DNA of 64,000 nucleotides from Mogibacterium sp. (GCA_017404265.1 JAFRCS010000015.1:1-64000); one strand, 5' to 3'; shown: positions 23,944 through 33,435, numbered from the stretch's first letter. Notes: generated by a model not told the origin, from the sequence alone. Made by a program: numbers and translations.

Positions 23944-25098
23944 TTATGGATTCATGATAGGAATATCGATTATCATGTCTGACTCAGGATATGTCGAGCA
24001 TGGATGTATGTAATTGAATTTACGGTCCGCCAGTCTACGGAAATCGTCTTTTTTGGCGATATAGTAATTACCGTCAACTACCCTGCTGTGACAGAATCCG
24101 CAGGATCCGTTGCGGCATCTGACTACCGCAGGAATGCCCGCGCGTTCAAGCGCTGTGATCAGAGTCTCATTATTGTTAGCGTCAAGCTCATAGACCGTGT
24201 CACGTATATGCACAGTGAGCCTGAAAGCCTTTATCTCATCGACTTCTCTGTCTCCGACAGAATTCCTTTCCTGCCTTATCCTTGCCGGATCGAATCCTAT
24301 ACTCTCAAGTTCTTTGCCGACAAACCTGTACATCGCGTCAGGTCCGCACATAAAGACGCTGGTGTCATCATCAACATACTTCTTCAGCAGATCAGCAGTA
24401 ATGAAGCCATGTTTATAACCTTCAGCTTCCTCCTCGGAAAGCACAACGACAGTCTCGACTCCCTCGCACTTGAAAGCTTCAGGATCGAACGGGATGTGAG
24501 CCCGGGTCCTGGCGCCATACACAAGCGTAAGCCTGAAGTCTTCACTTCCCTCGCGTATCGCTTTCATCATCGATAGGAAAGGTGTGACGCCGCTTCCGCC
24601 GGCTATTGCAAGTATGTGGCTCCTGTCGCGGATACTGTCATGATAAAAGTCTCCGGACGGCTCTCCCATCCATAATTCAGTACCTGAAGGCGCCTCATCG
24701 ATAATGAATGAGGAGAATATGCCCTTTCTCTGCACCATTATCTCAAGCTTGCCCGCAAGAGCTTCCTTTGGTGACGATATGATCGAATACGGACGGCTTA
24801 GATACGAGTCTCCGGCCTTGCAGCTCAGAGTAACAAACTGTCCAGCTCTGAAATACGGGAATTCCCCGCCGTCTGACAGTTTTAGAGTGATCTTTACGCA
24901 GTCAGAGCTGCATGGAGTCTTATCCGCTATCACGGCTTTTACGAAGCCCGGATGCAGAGCCTTTGCCAGACGGTTGACCCCGTATTCGTATACCAGCGGA
25001 GTTGCAGGTGTTTCGTCTATCAGCTGACGGCGCTTTGCCGTCATTTCCATGGCGAGTCTGATGTCTTCGCCGGGAACGTTACTTCTCTTAAAAGCCAT
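23944..25098 (-). CDS. Flavin reductase/ferredoxin fusion (FNR-type with C-terminal 2Fe-2S)
   Basis: 384 residues. After a helical N-terminal region (1-50) comes an FAD domain with R-P-Y-S-I-I-S-S, an NAD(P) domain with I-A-G-G-S-G-V-T-P-F and the C-terminal C-G-P-D-A-M, then a plant-type ferredoxin domain from about 290 with C328, C333, C336 and C367. This is the layout of phthalate-dioxygenase-reductase/vanillate-reductase-like electron transfer proteins. It passes electrons from NAD(P)H to an acceptor, probably the flavoprotein encoded 1 base upstream (25100-26632). Strong AAGGAGG site before the ATG. Confidence 0.88.
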   Translation of the reverse strand: MAFKRSNVPGEDIRLAMEMTAKRRQLIDETPATPLVYEYGVNRLAKALHPGFVKAVIADKTPCSSDCVKITLKLSDGGEFPYFRAGQFVTLSCKAGDSYLSRPYSIISSPKEALAGKLEIMVQRKGIFSSFIIDEAPSGTELWMGEPSGDFYHDSIRDRSHILAIAGGSGVTPFLSMMKAIREGSEDFRLTLVYGARTRAHIPFDPEAFKCEGVETVVVLSEEEAEGYKHGFITADLLKKYVDDDTSVFMCGPDAMYRFVGKELESIGFDPARIRQERNSVGDREVDEIKAFRLTVHIRDTVYELDANNNETLITALERAGIPAVVRCRNGSCGFCHSRVVDGNYYIAKKDDFRRLADRKFNYIHPCSTYPESDMIIDIPIMNP

Positions 25099-25099
25099 A

Positions 25100-26632
25100 T
25101 TACCTGCCCTCCTTTTCCATGTCTCTCAGGGTACGGCCGGCTTCATTTACACCGGACTTGAAGCTGCTTGGATATCCCAGCAGTCTCTCGCCGTAACCTC
25201 CGCCTATCCTGAGGCCCGGTACGAATCTGTCTTCTTCTACCATCTGGATCCTGTTCATCAAGCCGTCATAGTACTGTGATTCGTAGCCGTAGATGGTGCC
25301 CTGCGGATGACCGCAGTATCTGGCATATGTCTCAGGGGTAGCTATAGCTATCTCCTCTATGTGATCATGGATGTTAGTGCCCGTGGCTTTCTCAAATCTC
25401 TTGATCATTCTCGCGGCAACTTTGTTTTTGGTCTTGAAGTAATCTTCTTTAGACACAGCGCTCCACGCGTCATCGGTGAACAGCGTCGTCATGTAGACTA
25501 TGCAGGTACCCTCAGGCGAGCAGTCAGGATATGCGTTGTTGAGGCATACCGTTGCCTGAGCTCCTGTGTTTTCCAAGGTCTTCATAGCCTCATACTGCGC
25601 CACGTTATCTGAGGAATCGTATACGAAGTAGTTGTGGTCTGTTATGCCAAGCTCCTCTGCAGACTTGCTGAGTCCCAGGAACACGGTAAAGCCCTTGCCT
25701 GCCAGTTTCCTGAAGTTTGTCAGTTTGATCGCTCTTTCCGGCACGGCCTCGCTGTCAAGCATCTTTCCGTATACCAGATGCGGCGAGCAGTTTGCGATAA
25801 CATGCCTGCTCTCCACTTCTCTGCCGTCTTTGAGTCTCACGCCGCAGACGTGTCCTTCCTTATCTGTGAGTATCTTGACTACTTCGGTGTTGAACCAGAT
25901 GTCGCCTCCAAGCTCGTGTATGCGTTCTTCGCACGCAAGTGAGATCTCATGGGAACGGTATCTCGGTATGGCTGCACCACCCGTGATATAGCTGTTTATC
26001 ATGTTGGCGTAGTGCAGGAAAGTCATGTTATTCTCATTGGCGCCAAGATAGCACCAGTAGGCGTTGAGATTGTCTACGATTACTTTCGGGTAACCAAGTG
26101 CCTCGAATCCCTCTTTTACAGAGTACGATCCGCATGCGAGATAATCAGGGAATCTCTCCATCATCACCTGCGGATCAGGCTTGCCCTTGGTCTCGCCAAG
26201 ATATGCCATCGCCTCTCTTATCTGTTTACAAAGTGCGAGAAAGTCCTTTATGCATTTTTCTCCGTCCGGGTGGAGCTTTCCGCTTGCCTTAGCAAATGCC
26301 TCCGCTCCGAAAGGCATGACATAATCATAGCCTTCCTTCTCAGAGATCAGATGATAAGCATCTTTAAGCTGTATCCACTCTATTTTGTCAGCGATGCCGA
26401 GCTCCTCAAAGACCTTACGCGTGCTTCCCGGCTCTTCGTCCGTCCCTATTCCGTTGAACTCATGCAGCGATGCTTCAAACTCAAATCTACCGCGCACAAA
26501 ACTCGTGGCAAAGCCGCCCGGTATATTGTGTTTTTCGCAAACCAGACATGACTTTCCCGAGTTAAGGATCTTGCAGGCTGCGCCAAGGCCGCCGTTTCCG
26601 GCGCCTATCACTATTACGTCATATTTATCCAT
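25100..26632 (-). CDS. Phytoene-desaturase-like FAD oxidoreductase
   Basis: 510 residues. The N-terminal dinucleotide motif G-A-G-N-G-G-L-G-A-A, the following E-K-H-N-I-P-G-G-F-A-T-S-F, and the C-terminal P-G-L-R-I-G-G-G-Y-G define the carotenoid desaturase/isomerase and retinol saturase (RetSat) superfamily. Such enzymes oxidise, reduce or isomerise C=C bonds in isoprenoids and lipids. No carotenoid genes (crtB, crtM) are near. The partner 2Fe-2S reductase one base downstream suggests that it receives electrons, which would favour a reduction of a lipid double bond. Substrate unknown. Confidence 0.85.
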   Translation of the reverse strand: MDKYDVIVIGAGNGGLGAACKILNSGKSCLVCEKHNIPGGFATSFVRGRFEFEASLHEFNGIGTDEEPGSTRKVFEELGIADKIEWIQLKDAYHLISEKEGYDYVMPFGAEAFAKASGKLHPDGEKCIKDFLALCKQIREAMAYLGETKGKPDPQVMMERFPDYLACGSYSVKEGFEALGYPKVIVDNLNAYWCYLGANENNMTFLHYANMINSYITGGAAIPRYRSHEISLACEERIHELGGDIWFNTEVVKILTDKEGHVCGVRLKDGREVESRHVIANCSPHLVYGKMLDSEAVPERAIKLTNFRKLAGKGFTVFLGLSKSAEELGITDHNYFVYDSSDNVAQYEAMKTLENTGAQATVCLNNAYPDCSPEGTCIVYMTTLFTDDAWSAVSKEDYFKTKNKVAARMIKRFEKATGTNIHDHIEEIAIATPETYARYCGHPQGTIYGYESQYYDGLMNRIQMVEEDRFVPGLRIGGGYGERLLGYPSSFKSGVNEAGRTLRDMEKEGR

Positions 26633-26647
26633 GGCTTGCCCCCGCTA

Positions 26648-27499
26648 TCAAACACCTGTCTCTACGGTGTATGTCAGCACGTCTTCGATCACGTCACCAT
26701 CTATCTGAAGGGCGCAAGGCTGGTCGAACGATACCGTTACCTTGTGGCCGGTCTGTACAGTTACCCAATCTTTTTTCAGGACATGCTCTCCCTTGTTGAG
26801 CGAAGGGAATCTCATCAGTGTCACAAGCCTGTTCTTTTTATACAGCGTGACGACCGATACCGACCCGTCTTCGTTGAAGCGGTCCTGATTTGGAGCTACC
26901 ATCATGCCTCCGCCGTAGAAGCGTCCCTTCATGGTGGATGCCATCCAGACGTTCTCAAAAGTGCTCACCTTTCCGTCGACATCTACGGTAGCTTTCTTGA
27001 GCTTATAGCTGCCCAGAAGAAGCTTGATGGCGATGTTGGAGTAGCTTACAGGCTTATCCGATGTCGCTCTCTGGATATCGCCTATCCTGCAGGTCTCTCC
27101 GTCGATGCCGTAGCCTATGCCGTTCACGAACCTTCTCTGTATTCCTTTGACCGTGATCAGCGGCAGATTCTTCATCATCGGTCTGATGTCGATCTTTCCG
27201 TCAACAGCAAGGTGCTCGTTGTCACGGTAGAAGTCGTTGCCGCTGCCGCATTTGACGTAGTATACAGGGTTTTTTAACTCATAGCCGTACACGTCGTTGG
27301 CAAAGCGGTTGATCGTTCCGTCTCCGCCTGTAAGAATGACTTCATCATCCTCTTTCAGGCCATCAAAGAAAGCTTTCATGTCCTTGATGTCCAGAAGACT
27401 TGTGAATTCACACTCAACATTGTTCTCTGCGGCCCACTGTCTGGCGTCCTGTTCGCCTTTTGAGTTGTTGGCCAGAGGATTAAGTAACAGATAAGTCAT
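26648..27499 (-). CDS. Diacylglycerol/lipid kinase family protein (DgkB-like)
   Basis: 283 residues. The nucleotide motif G-G-D-G-T (58-62) and G-S-G-N-D-F near 90 are the lipid kinase (DAGK catalytic) signatures. A C-terminal domain with V-S-F-D-Q-P-C-A-L-Q-I-D-G-D completes the fold. Expected role: ATP-dependent phosphorylation of diacylglycerol or a related lipid, recycling it into phosphatidic acid. AAGGGGGGAG precedes the start. It is next to the redox genes and YhhN, which supports a lipid theme. Confidence 0.88.
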   Translation of the reverse strand: MTYLLLNPLANNSKGEQDARQWAAENNVECEFTSLLDIKDMKAFFDGLKEDDEVILTGGDGTINRFANDVYGYELKNPVYYVKCGSGNDFYRDNEHLAVDGKIDIRPMMKNLPLITVKGIQRRFVNGIGYGIDGETCRIGDIQRATSDKPVSYSNIAIKLLLGSYKLKKATVDVDGKVSTFENVWMASTMKGRFYGGGMMVAPNQDRFNEDGSVSVVTLYKKNRLVTLMRFPSLNKGEHVLKKDWVTVQTGHKVTVSFDQPCALQIDGDVIEDVLTYTVETGV

Positions 27500-27537
27500 T
27501 GATCTCCCCCCTTTTTCTTTGTATATACGCTTATTAT

Positions 27538-28008
27538 TCAGATCGTTTTCAGGTCGGCACTGAATCTGCCGTTATCTATCATCAGCACTGCATAAGACGG
27601 ATAATATCCTCTTCCGACTGTGCCCGGATTCAGAAGTGTGATACCACGGCTCTCGGACAAATGCTGGCAGTGTGTGTGTCCAAACATGGCTATATCTGCC
27701 CCGGCTTCCGCTGCCTGAGATGTCAGTGTCTCCAGATCAAAGTCATACTTTACACGGGACAGGTGGCCGTGGGTCGCAAAAATTTTTACGCCCTCCACCT
27801 CACAAAAAAGCGAACTGCTGAGTTCTGTTCTGAAATCACAGTTGCCCTTTACAGCATAGACAGGCAGTTCCGGATACTTTTCGATCACTCTATCGATGTC
27901 CCTTTCACCATCTCCGAGGAAAAAGCAAATATCCGGCTTTTCCAGTTCTATTGCAGTCATCATATTTCCGGCATAGCCGTGGGAATCTGAAAAAACACAA
28001 ATTTTCAT
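27538..28008 (-). CDS. YfcE/MJ0936-type metallophosphodiesterase
   Basis: 156 residues from ATG 28008. All five calcineurin-like motifs are present: S-D-S-H (D8, H10), G-D-G-E-R-D, G-N-C-D, T-H-G-H and G-H-T-H. The family hydrolyses phosphodiesters with two metal ions; the natural substrate of YfcE-like enzymes is not settled. The frame opens 20 codons earlier inside the HAD gene, but M-K-I-C-V-F-S-D-S-H is the normal family start. Ten bases separate it from the HAD stop. Confidence 0.88.
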   Translation of the reverse strand: MKICVFSDSHGYAGNMMTAIELEKPDICFFLGDGERDIDRVIEKYPELPVYAVKGNCDFRTELSSSLFCEVEGVKIFATHGHLSRVKYDFDLETLTSQAAEAGADIAMFGHTHCQHLSESRGITLLNPGTVGRGYYPSYAVLMIDNGRFSADLKTI

Positions 28009-28018
28009 ACTTGTCGCT

Positions 28019-28846
28019 TTAATCGATGAGCCCCAGTTTCCTGAATGCCCACTCCATTCCGTCTTCATCTACGGCCGGGCAGACCAGATCGCTCATCTCC
28101 TTGAGTTTAGGGCTGCCGCTGTCCATGCACACGCTTGTGCCGACAGCTTCTATCATCTCAAGATCCAGCATGCTGTCGCCAAAGCCTACGGTGTCGGCTA
28201 TATCAAATCCGAGTTTCTCTGCAACTAGTCTGACCGCGCTGCCTTTATCGATCCTGCGGCTTATGACCTCGCCGAACTTGCAGTCCGGTTCCGAAAAGTC
28301 ATGCTCTATGAACATGAGCTCATCCCCGAGCTCTGCTTTCGCGGCATTCAGCTGATCGTCGCTTTCATATACGTATACCAGTTTATAGACGGGTCTCCCG
28401 TCGTATTCCTCGAGAGGATGCGGACCGAGTTCGATCCATACAGCCTTTATCATGCGAAGGAGCTGGCTGTTTCTGGGCTTGTCTTCCTCCAGAAAGCGCT
28501 TAGCCTTGTCGTCACAGTAGCTGTCGTCTTTTGCCTCGAGTTCAATGGAGACCCCGTTCTCTTCAAACAGAGTCATCAGTCTGTTTTTCTGATCCTCAGG
28601 CATCGGGCAGTCATGAAGAACTCTTTTTCCGGCAAAAACATAACCGCCGCAGCTTGCTATGCCTCCGTCAAAGCCGTATTTATACAAAGGCTCCATCATG
28701 GCGTTATTGCGCCCGGAGCACAGAAAGACTTTGTGGCCCCTCTCCTGAGCACTTTTTATCGCTCTGACAGCGCTTTCAGGGGGCTCCTGGCCTCCCGGAG
28801 GAGTAAGTGTTCCATCGACATCAAGAAATATCAGTTTTCTGTTCAT
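28019..28846 (-). CDS. Cof-type HAD-IIB phosphatase
   Basis: 275 residues. The nucleophile motif F-L-D-V-D-G-T-L-T (D9, D11), the L-C-S-G-R-N-N motif II, K near 200 and the G-F-G-D-S-M-L-D-L-E-M motif IV identify a Cof/YidA-type HAD hydrolase with a C2b cap. These dephosphorylate sugar phosphates, flavin or pyridoxal phosphates. AAGGA sits 7 bases before ATG 28846; an in-frame upstream extension crosses the terminator of the previous gene and is rejected. Confidence 0.88.
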   Translation of the reverse strand: MNRKLIFLDVDGTLTPPGGQEPPESAVRAIKSAQERGHKVFLCSGRNNAMMEPLYKYGFDGGIASCGGYVFAGKRVLHDCPMPEDQKNRLMTLFEENGVSIELEAKDDSYCDDKAKRFLEEDKPRNSQLLRMIKAVWIELGPHPLEEYDGRPVYKLVYVYESDDQLNAAKAELGDELMFIEHDFSEPDCKFGEVISRRIDKGSAVRLVAEKLGFDIADTVGFGDSMLDLEMIEAVGTSVCMDSGSPKLKEMSDLVCPAVDEDGMEWAFRKLGLID

Positions 28847-28920
28847 CGTTTTCCTTATGAGTTGAATAAAACCTTTCATAATATTGTACCATTTACTGCC
28901 TGTTTTCCAAAGATATCGTA

Positions 28921-28948
28921 AAAAAATGACCGCCTTTAAGGCGGTCAT
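28921..28948 (-). terminator. Terminator after the hybrid kinase gene
   Basis: ATGACCGCC and GGCGGTCAT form a nine-pair stem; on the minus strand it is followed by TTTTTTACG. Confidence 0.9.
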
Positions 28949-28982
28949 CAGCTGGTTGTACGGAAAAATGTTGAAGACAACA

Positions 28983-31900
28983 TCAAAGCTCGCGGGTTTG
29001 ATAGTATTCCCAGATCAGCTCCTCCAGTGTCTGATACAGATGCTCAGGATCCACAGGTTTAGACAAGTGAGCGTCCATGCCCACCTGCAGTGAACGCTGA
29101 ACATCCTCATCAAAGGCATTGGCGGTTAAGGCAATTATCGGTATCGTTTTTGCATCCGGTCTGTCCAGAGCCCTGATAGCCGCCGTTGCCTCCAGGCCGT
29201 CCATCTCCGGCATACGCACATCCATCAGGATCGCGTCATAATGACCTTCCTGACTGTTCTCAAACATTTCCACTACGATCCTGCCGTTTTCAGCGTGATC
29301 GATCTCAGCTTCTCGCATGAGAATGATCTGTTTCATGATCTCCGCGTTGACGAAGACGTCCTCAGCCATAAGGATCCTTTTGCCTTTGAGTTCAGCCCTT
29401 TGTTTCTCCTTAAAGAGACTCATATTGTTTTTCCGGGCGATACGCTCCAGCTCATCAAGCACATTAGACGCAAACAGAGGCTTTGCCAGGAAACTGTCGA
29501 CACCGCTGTGTATCGCCTCTTCCAGGATCTCATCCCAGTTGAAAGAGGTCAGTATGATGACTGTTGTTTCCTTGTCATATCTCTTCCGTATTTCCTTCGC
29601 CACTTCAACCCCGTCCATTCCCGGCATCTTCCAGTCAAGCAGGACAAGGTTATAAGGCTCGTGCTTTGCATGCTGCACTTCCAGCATGTGCAGGGCTGCC
29701 GGTCCGTCGTAACAGGTATCCGCCTTGATGCCCGCTTCATCCAGCACGATCCGAGCGTGTTCAGCCGCGATCTCCTCGTCATCTACAACCAGGACACGTA
29801 TATCCTTCGGGTTCAGAGAGTATGAGGACAGCCCCTGATGATCGCTGTTATTAAGAGTAATGGTGACCGTAAACTCTGTCCCCACGCCTTTTTCAGATTC
29901 GACAGAGATAGTACCGTTCATCAGCTCAACGATATTCTTCGTAATGGCCATGCCGAGACCGGTACTGCCATACTTGCTGTTTCTGCTGCTGTCTTCCTGT
30001 GTAAAAGTGTCAAATATTTTCGGGATGAATTCCTTATCCATACCGATACCGGTATCACTGATGCAGAATCTCAGGGTCGAATGATCTCCGTAGACGGCAG
30101 TGCGCTCTACCGTCAGCATGATGTTGCCCGGCGCGTCCGTAAACTTGATCGCATTCGACAGGATATTGATCAGGACCTGCTTGAGCTTCATGTCATCGCC
30201 GATGTAGTAATCACTTACACCGCCAATCACCTTGCACTCATAATGCAGTCCCTTTTCTTCACATTGGGACATGACCATGGTATTGATCTGCTCCAGCATA
30301 TCGCGGAAGAAAAATTCTTCCTTTCGGATAACCATACGCCCGGATTCGATACGACTCATGTCGAGTATGTCGTTGATCAGGCCCAGCAGATGCCTCGCGC
30401 TCCCGCCTATCTGCTCAAGATACCCGCGTGTTTCTTCAGGGAGTGAATCATTGTGCAGAGCCAGACTGTCCAGTCCTATGATGGCGTTCATAGGCGTACG
30501 GATCTCATGGCTCACGCTTGACAGGAACGCTGTCTTAGCCTTATTGGCCTCCTCTGCCGCCGCGAGAGCCTCGCCTAGAGCCTGATTCTTTGCCATCGTC
30601 TCACGCATTTCGGTATCGATGACTGTCAGGCCAAGGCCGACCGCGTGGACGATATGATCCTCACGGTTTTCGGCATGCCTCACGCCTGCCATACGGATCA
30701 TTTCGTAATATTCCTTTCCGTTACGCTCCACCAGATAGCGGTAGGCTATGATCGGGTCATTCTCGAGCGCTTTACGCACGTTGTCCGGTTCGATGAATTC
30801 CAGGAAACCCTCCCTGTAGCTTTCCGCAACATAGTTGTTAGCGTACCAGGTGAAACGCTCAAGGTAAGGGAAATGTATGCCTTCAGGTGTCTGATCCGTA
30901 GCTTCGGGGTCAGCCCGGTAGCAGACAGCGTCATCATTGTCCAGGTCGACATGATAGACGCAGCGGTAGTCCGAAGCGAGCGCGGTTATCATCTTGTCCT
31001 GCTGCTCGCGGCGCTCCTGCTGCCTGAGCAGCTGCTTAGAGCGTTTCGAGTCACGTACCAGGAACATGATTATAATCGCGGCGATCGCAAGCATTATGCT
31101 TCCGACAGCGCCCATGTTGTTCCGGATCACATCGCCGAATGAATAGGTATGCAGCTGATCCGTGTACCGGAAAGCAAGGTTCTGGGCGTAATCTGAGCCC
31201 AGAATGTTGATGCCGCGGTTGACCAGTTTAAGCAGACCCTCATTTCCGATCTGCACGCCGAAGCTCCTGTCATCATTGTATACGGTCTGAAGCAGCGATA
31301 AGCCGCTGTACCGGCTGTTTCGCAGGATGTCATTTGCTCTCAGTCCGTTCAGCGTAGTGCACCCCGCCTTTCCGTCATTCACGGCATGGAGACATTCGTC
31401 GATCGAAGGATATAGGGTGATCTCCGCGTCCGGATAGTAGGTCTTCACGAAGTAGTACTGCATGCTGTTGTTCTCGTTCACAGCGAAATGCCGCACCGTC
31501 TCTTCGTTATACTCATCTTTATATACCAGCTCAGTCGCAGCTGAAACGACTGCGTTCGACTGGAATATTCCACTCTCTTCAGCATAATACAGTCCGCCGC
31601 CTACCGGGAAGACCATATCGACGCTTCCGTCCTCCAGCCCCGCGATCATCTTGTCGGAACTGTCGTAACCTGTATATGAGACTTCAAGGTCATCAAGTCC
31701 GAGGTCCTTCATCATCCGCGGGATGAGATCCTTCAGAAGTCCGTTTACATTGCCTGCGGAGTCAGTACCACTGTACGGGAGATAATTGTTCAGATAGCCT
31801 ATACGCAGCGAGTCGTGCCCGGCAAGCCACCGCTTCTCAGGTTCCGAAAACGCGCGGCTGGATATGCTCACAGGATAGTATTTGCTGCGAAGGAAGTTGA

Positions 31901-32648
31901 TATAATTTGGTTCATCAACTGAGAGCTCAGTCTGAGCTATATTGAGATCCGCAAGCAGGTCCGCCCGGTTTTTGCTGACGCAAAGGAAGTAATCGGAGGT
32001 GCCGAAAGAATAAAGCAGTTCCGCGTTAGCGCGTCCGTAGGCGCCGTCCCCTTCTGCCGCCAGCACATCCACCTCATTGTCGTCGAAGGCCTTGAAGAGC
32101 GGATCATAATCATCGAAAAGCACGACTTCTGCCTGCACGCTGTGATCCTGCAGGAACGCTTTTAGAGAGTCTGCCAGGGCGCTGTTCAGTACGCCGATGC
32201 GCTTTCCTTCCAGAGTCGCGGTATCGACGGTTATGCTATCATCGGATATGTGCTTTATCAGGTTGTAGGTCTCATTGCCCATAGGCAGATCCGGGTAACT
32301 TATAAGCTCTTCGCGTTCTTTTTTATACGCAAGACCGGCAAGTACGTCTATATCGCCATCCAGCAGCTTCTGATACAATTCGCTGAAGTCGCCGTATACA
32401 TACTCATAATGCCAGCCGGTATACTCGGACAGCTTCTGATAGTACTCATAGGCATAGCCGGTCTTGACAGCACCCTGTTCGGCCCCCTCCTGAAACACTT
32501 CATTCTCATAATAGCCAACCTTTACTGTTTCACTATTATCGTCAATAGCGAAGGCGCTCGCCGGAAATAGCACGCCGGCAAGCAGCATAAGGCTTATGAG
32601 TATCGCGCAGCCTGCGATGACAGCCTTTTCTCTCTTATAAATAGTCAT
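28983..32648 (-). CDS. BvgS/EvgS-like hybrid sensor histidine kinase
   Basis: 1221 residues. Order: signal/transmembrane helix 9-33; two tandem periplasmic-type solute-binding domains (SBP_bac_3) about 42-258 and 280-495; transmembrane helix 513-531; PAS-like region about 555-675; HisKA with phospho-accepting H714 in S-V-S-H-E-I-R-T-P; HATPase 815-935 (N-box S-N-A-I-K-F-T, D-T-G-I-G-M, G-S-T-G-L-G-M); receiver 1 with D1005 (L-L-D-W-K-M-P-G); receiver 2 with D1143 (M-D-V-R-M-P-E-M-D). The binding domains should sense an amino-acid-like ligand outside the cell. There is no Hpt domain and no partner regulator with a DNA-binding domain nearby, so its output is unknown. It has its own terminator and an extended -10 upstream. 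Confidence 0.92.
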   Translation of the reverse strand: MTIYKREKAVIAGCAILISLMLLAGVLFPASAFAIDDNSETVKVGYYENEVFQEGAEQGAVKTGYAYEYYQKLSEYTGWHYEYVYGDFSELYQKLLDGDIDVLAGLAYKKEREELISYPDLPMGNETYNLIKHISDDSITVDTATLEGKRIGVLNSALADSLKAFLQDHSVQAEVVLFDDYDPLFKAFDDNEVDVLAAEGDGAYGRANAELLYSFGTSDYFLCVSKNRADLLADLNIAQTELSVDEPNYINFLRSKYYPVSISSRAFSEPEKRWLAGHDSLRIGYLNNYLPYSGTDSAGNVNGLLKDLIPRMMKDLGLDDLEVSYTGYDSSDKMIAGLEDGSVDMVFPVGGGLYYAEESGIFQSNAVVSAATELVYKDEYNEETVRHFAVNENNSMQYYFVKTYYPDAEITLYPSIDECLHAVNDGKAGCTTLNGLRANDILRNSRYSGLSLLQTVYNDDRSFGVQIGNEGLLKLVNRGINILGSDYAQNLAFRYTDQLHTYSFGDVIRNNMGAVGSIMLAIAAIIIMFLVRDSKRSKQLLRQQERREQQDKMITALASDYRCVYHVDLDNDDAVCYRADPEATDQTPEGIHFPYLERFTWYANNYVAESYREGFLEFIEPDNVRKALENDPIIAYRYLVERNGKEYYEMIRMAGVRHAENREDHIVHAVGLGLTVIDTEMRETMAKNQALGEALAAAEEANKAKTAFLSSVSHEIRTPMNAIIGLDSLALHNDSLPEETRGYLEQIGGSARHLLGLINDILDMSRIESGRMVIRKEEFFFRDMLEQINTMVMSQCEEKGLHYECKVIGGVSDYYIGDDMKLKQVLINILSNAIKFTDAPGNIMLTVERTAVYGDHSTLRFCISDTGIGMDKEFIPKIFDTFTQEDSSRNSKYGSTGLGMAITKNIVELMNGTISVESEKGVGTEFTVTITLNNSDHQGLSSYSLNPKDIRVLVVDDEEIAAEHARIVLDEAGIKADTCYDGPAALHMLEVQHAKHEPYNLVLLDWKMPGMDGVEVAKEIRKRYDKETTVIILTSFNWDEILEEAIHSGVDSFLAKPLFASNVLDELERIARKNNMSLFKEKQRAELKGKRILMAEDVFVNAEIMKQIILMREAEIDHAENGRIVVEMFENSQEGHYDAILMDVRMPEMDGLEATAAIRALDRPDAKTIPIIALTANAFDEDVQRSLQVGMDAHLSKPVDPEHLYQTLEELIWEYYQTREL

Positions 32649-32721
32649 AAATATCCTTTTCCTAAGCTATGATAAATATATCTTTCGTGTTTCTCCTTGA
32701 ACACAGTATATTCAATTGATT

Positions 32722-32730
32722 ATTATACCA
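32722..32730 (-). promoter_or_regulatory. Extended -10 promoter candidate for the hybrid kinase
   Basis: Minus strand TGG directly before TATAAT (TGN extended -10), 74 bases before the kinase start codon; no good -35 is seen. It lies just after the stop of the upstream membrane-protein gene. Confidence 0.45.
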
Positions 32731-32762
32731 TTTTTATGCGTCTTCTTGGCTTTTGTTGCTTG

Positions 32763-33218
32763 TCAGTTTCTGTCCTTGATAAGTATCGCGTTCTTGTAAG
32801 TCACGTATATATGCCCAATCGCAAACAGTATGGCAAAAGCGACAAGCAGCCAATGCTGTAACAGGATGCCGCTGAGCAGGAAAATGCATGAGGGAAGCAC
32901 CGCGAGGACGATCGCGAGCCGCACTGTCCTGCGCTTCATATAGAACGCAAACGCGATCCAATACGCGGCAAGAAGCAGTCCGTTGCACGCCATGTAAAGC
33001 ATCATGTCAAGAACGCTTGCAAATCCGAATTTCCACACAAGGAGAGGCATCCACATAAGCACGATGCAGGCGTACCGCCCGACCTGTTCCACGATGTTCA
33101 TGAACCGGTTCGCGCAAAGATTCTTCTCACCCTTGTTCTTTATAGCGTAAACAATATTCGGTATCAGCATAAGGACCACAATGACCGCGCCGAATACGTT
33201 GATCCATCCGAATCCCAT
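32763..33218 (-). CDS. Unknown four- or five-helix membrane protein
   Basis: 151 residues with hydrophobic stretches at about 8-26, 48-62, 68-90, 101-118 and 122-140, separated by short basic loops. I do not recognise a specific family. It is upstream of the hybrid kinase on the same strand, 114 bases away, and downstream of nothing in its orientation until the tRNA element. A role with the kinase is possible only by position. Confidence 0.6.
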   Translation of the reverse strand: MGFGWINVFGAVIVVLMLIPNIVYAIKNKGEKNLCANRFMNIVEQVGRYACIVLMWMPLLVWKFGFASVLDMMLYMACNGLLLAAYWIAFAFYMKRRTVRLAIVLAVLPSCIFLLSGILLQHWLLVAFAILFAIGHIYVTYKNAILIKDRN

Positions 33219-33351
33219 TCGTTCTTCCCTTTTTCATATTTCAATTAATAATAGTATTTTAACACAGCTGTTGTTCCGCAATTGGGTGTTTAAATATCAT
33301 TTTTGAGCAGAGTTTAGCTAAAGTTTGTTCATTAAGCCGGAAAGAATATAA

Positions 33352-33383
33352 AGCAAGGCTCTCAGAATCCCTGAAAGCCTTGC
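33352..33383 (-). terminator. Displaced tRNA terminator next to the tRNA fragment
   Basis: GCAAGGCT and AGCCTTGC form the stem (33353-33383). The 3' arm GAAAGCCTTG also appears in the terminator that follows the intact tRNA-fMet at 35495-35523, so this looks like the original terminator left at the far side of the insertion. Confidence 0.6.
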
Positions 33384-33390
33384 AATTACT

Positions 33391-33435
33391 TGGTTGCGGG
33401 GGAGGGACTTGAACCCTCGACCTCCGGGTTATGAG
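33391..33435 (-). repeat. tRNA-fMet 3' fragment (far attachment site of inserted element)
   Basis: 45 bases match the 3' part of the intact tRNA-fMet gene (35532-35576) from the CCA end to the anticodon loop, with three mismatches. Two of the three compensate each other in the T stem (A-T instead of G-C). The match stops at the anticodon loop, a common crossover point for tyrosine-recombinase elements. It is an att-type duplication, not a working tRNA. Confidence 0.88.

Noticed and set aside
25100..26632. Carotenoid biosynthesis
   Set aside because: The flavoenzyme resembles phytoene desaturases, but no phytoene synthase or other crt gene lies in the window.
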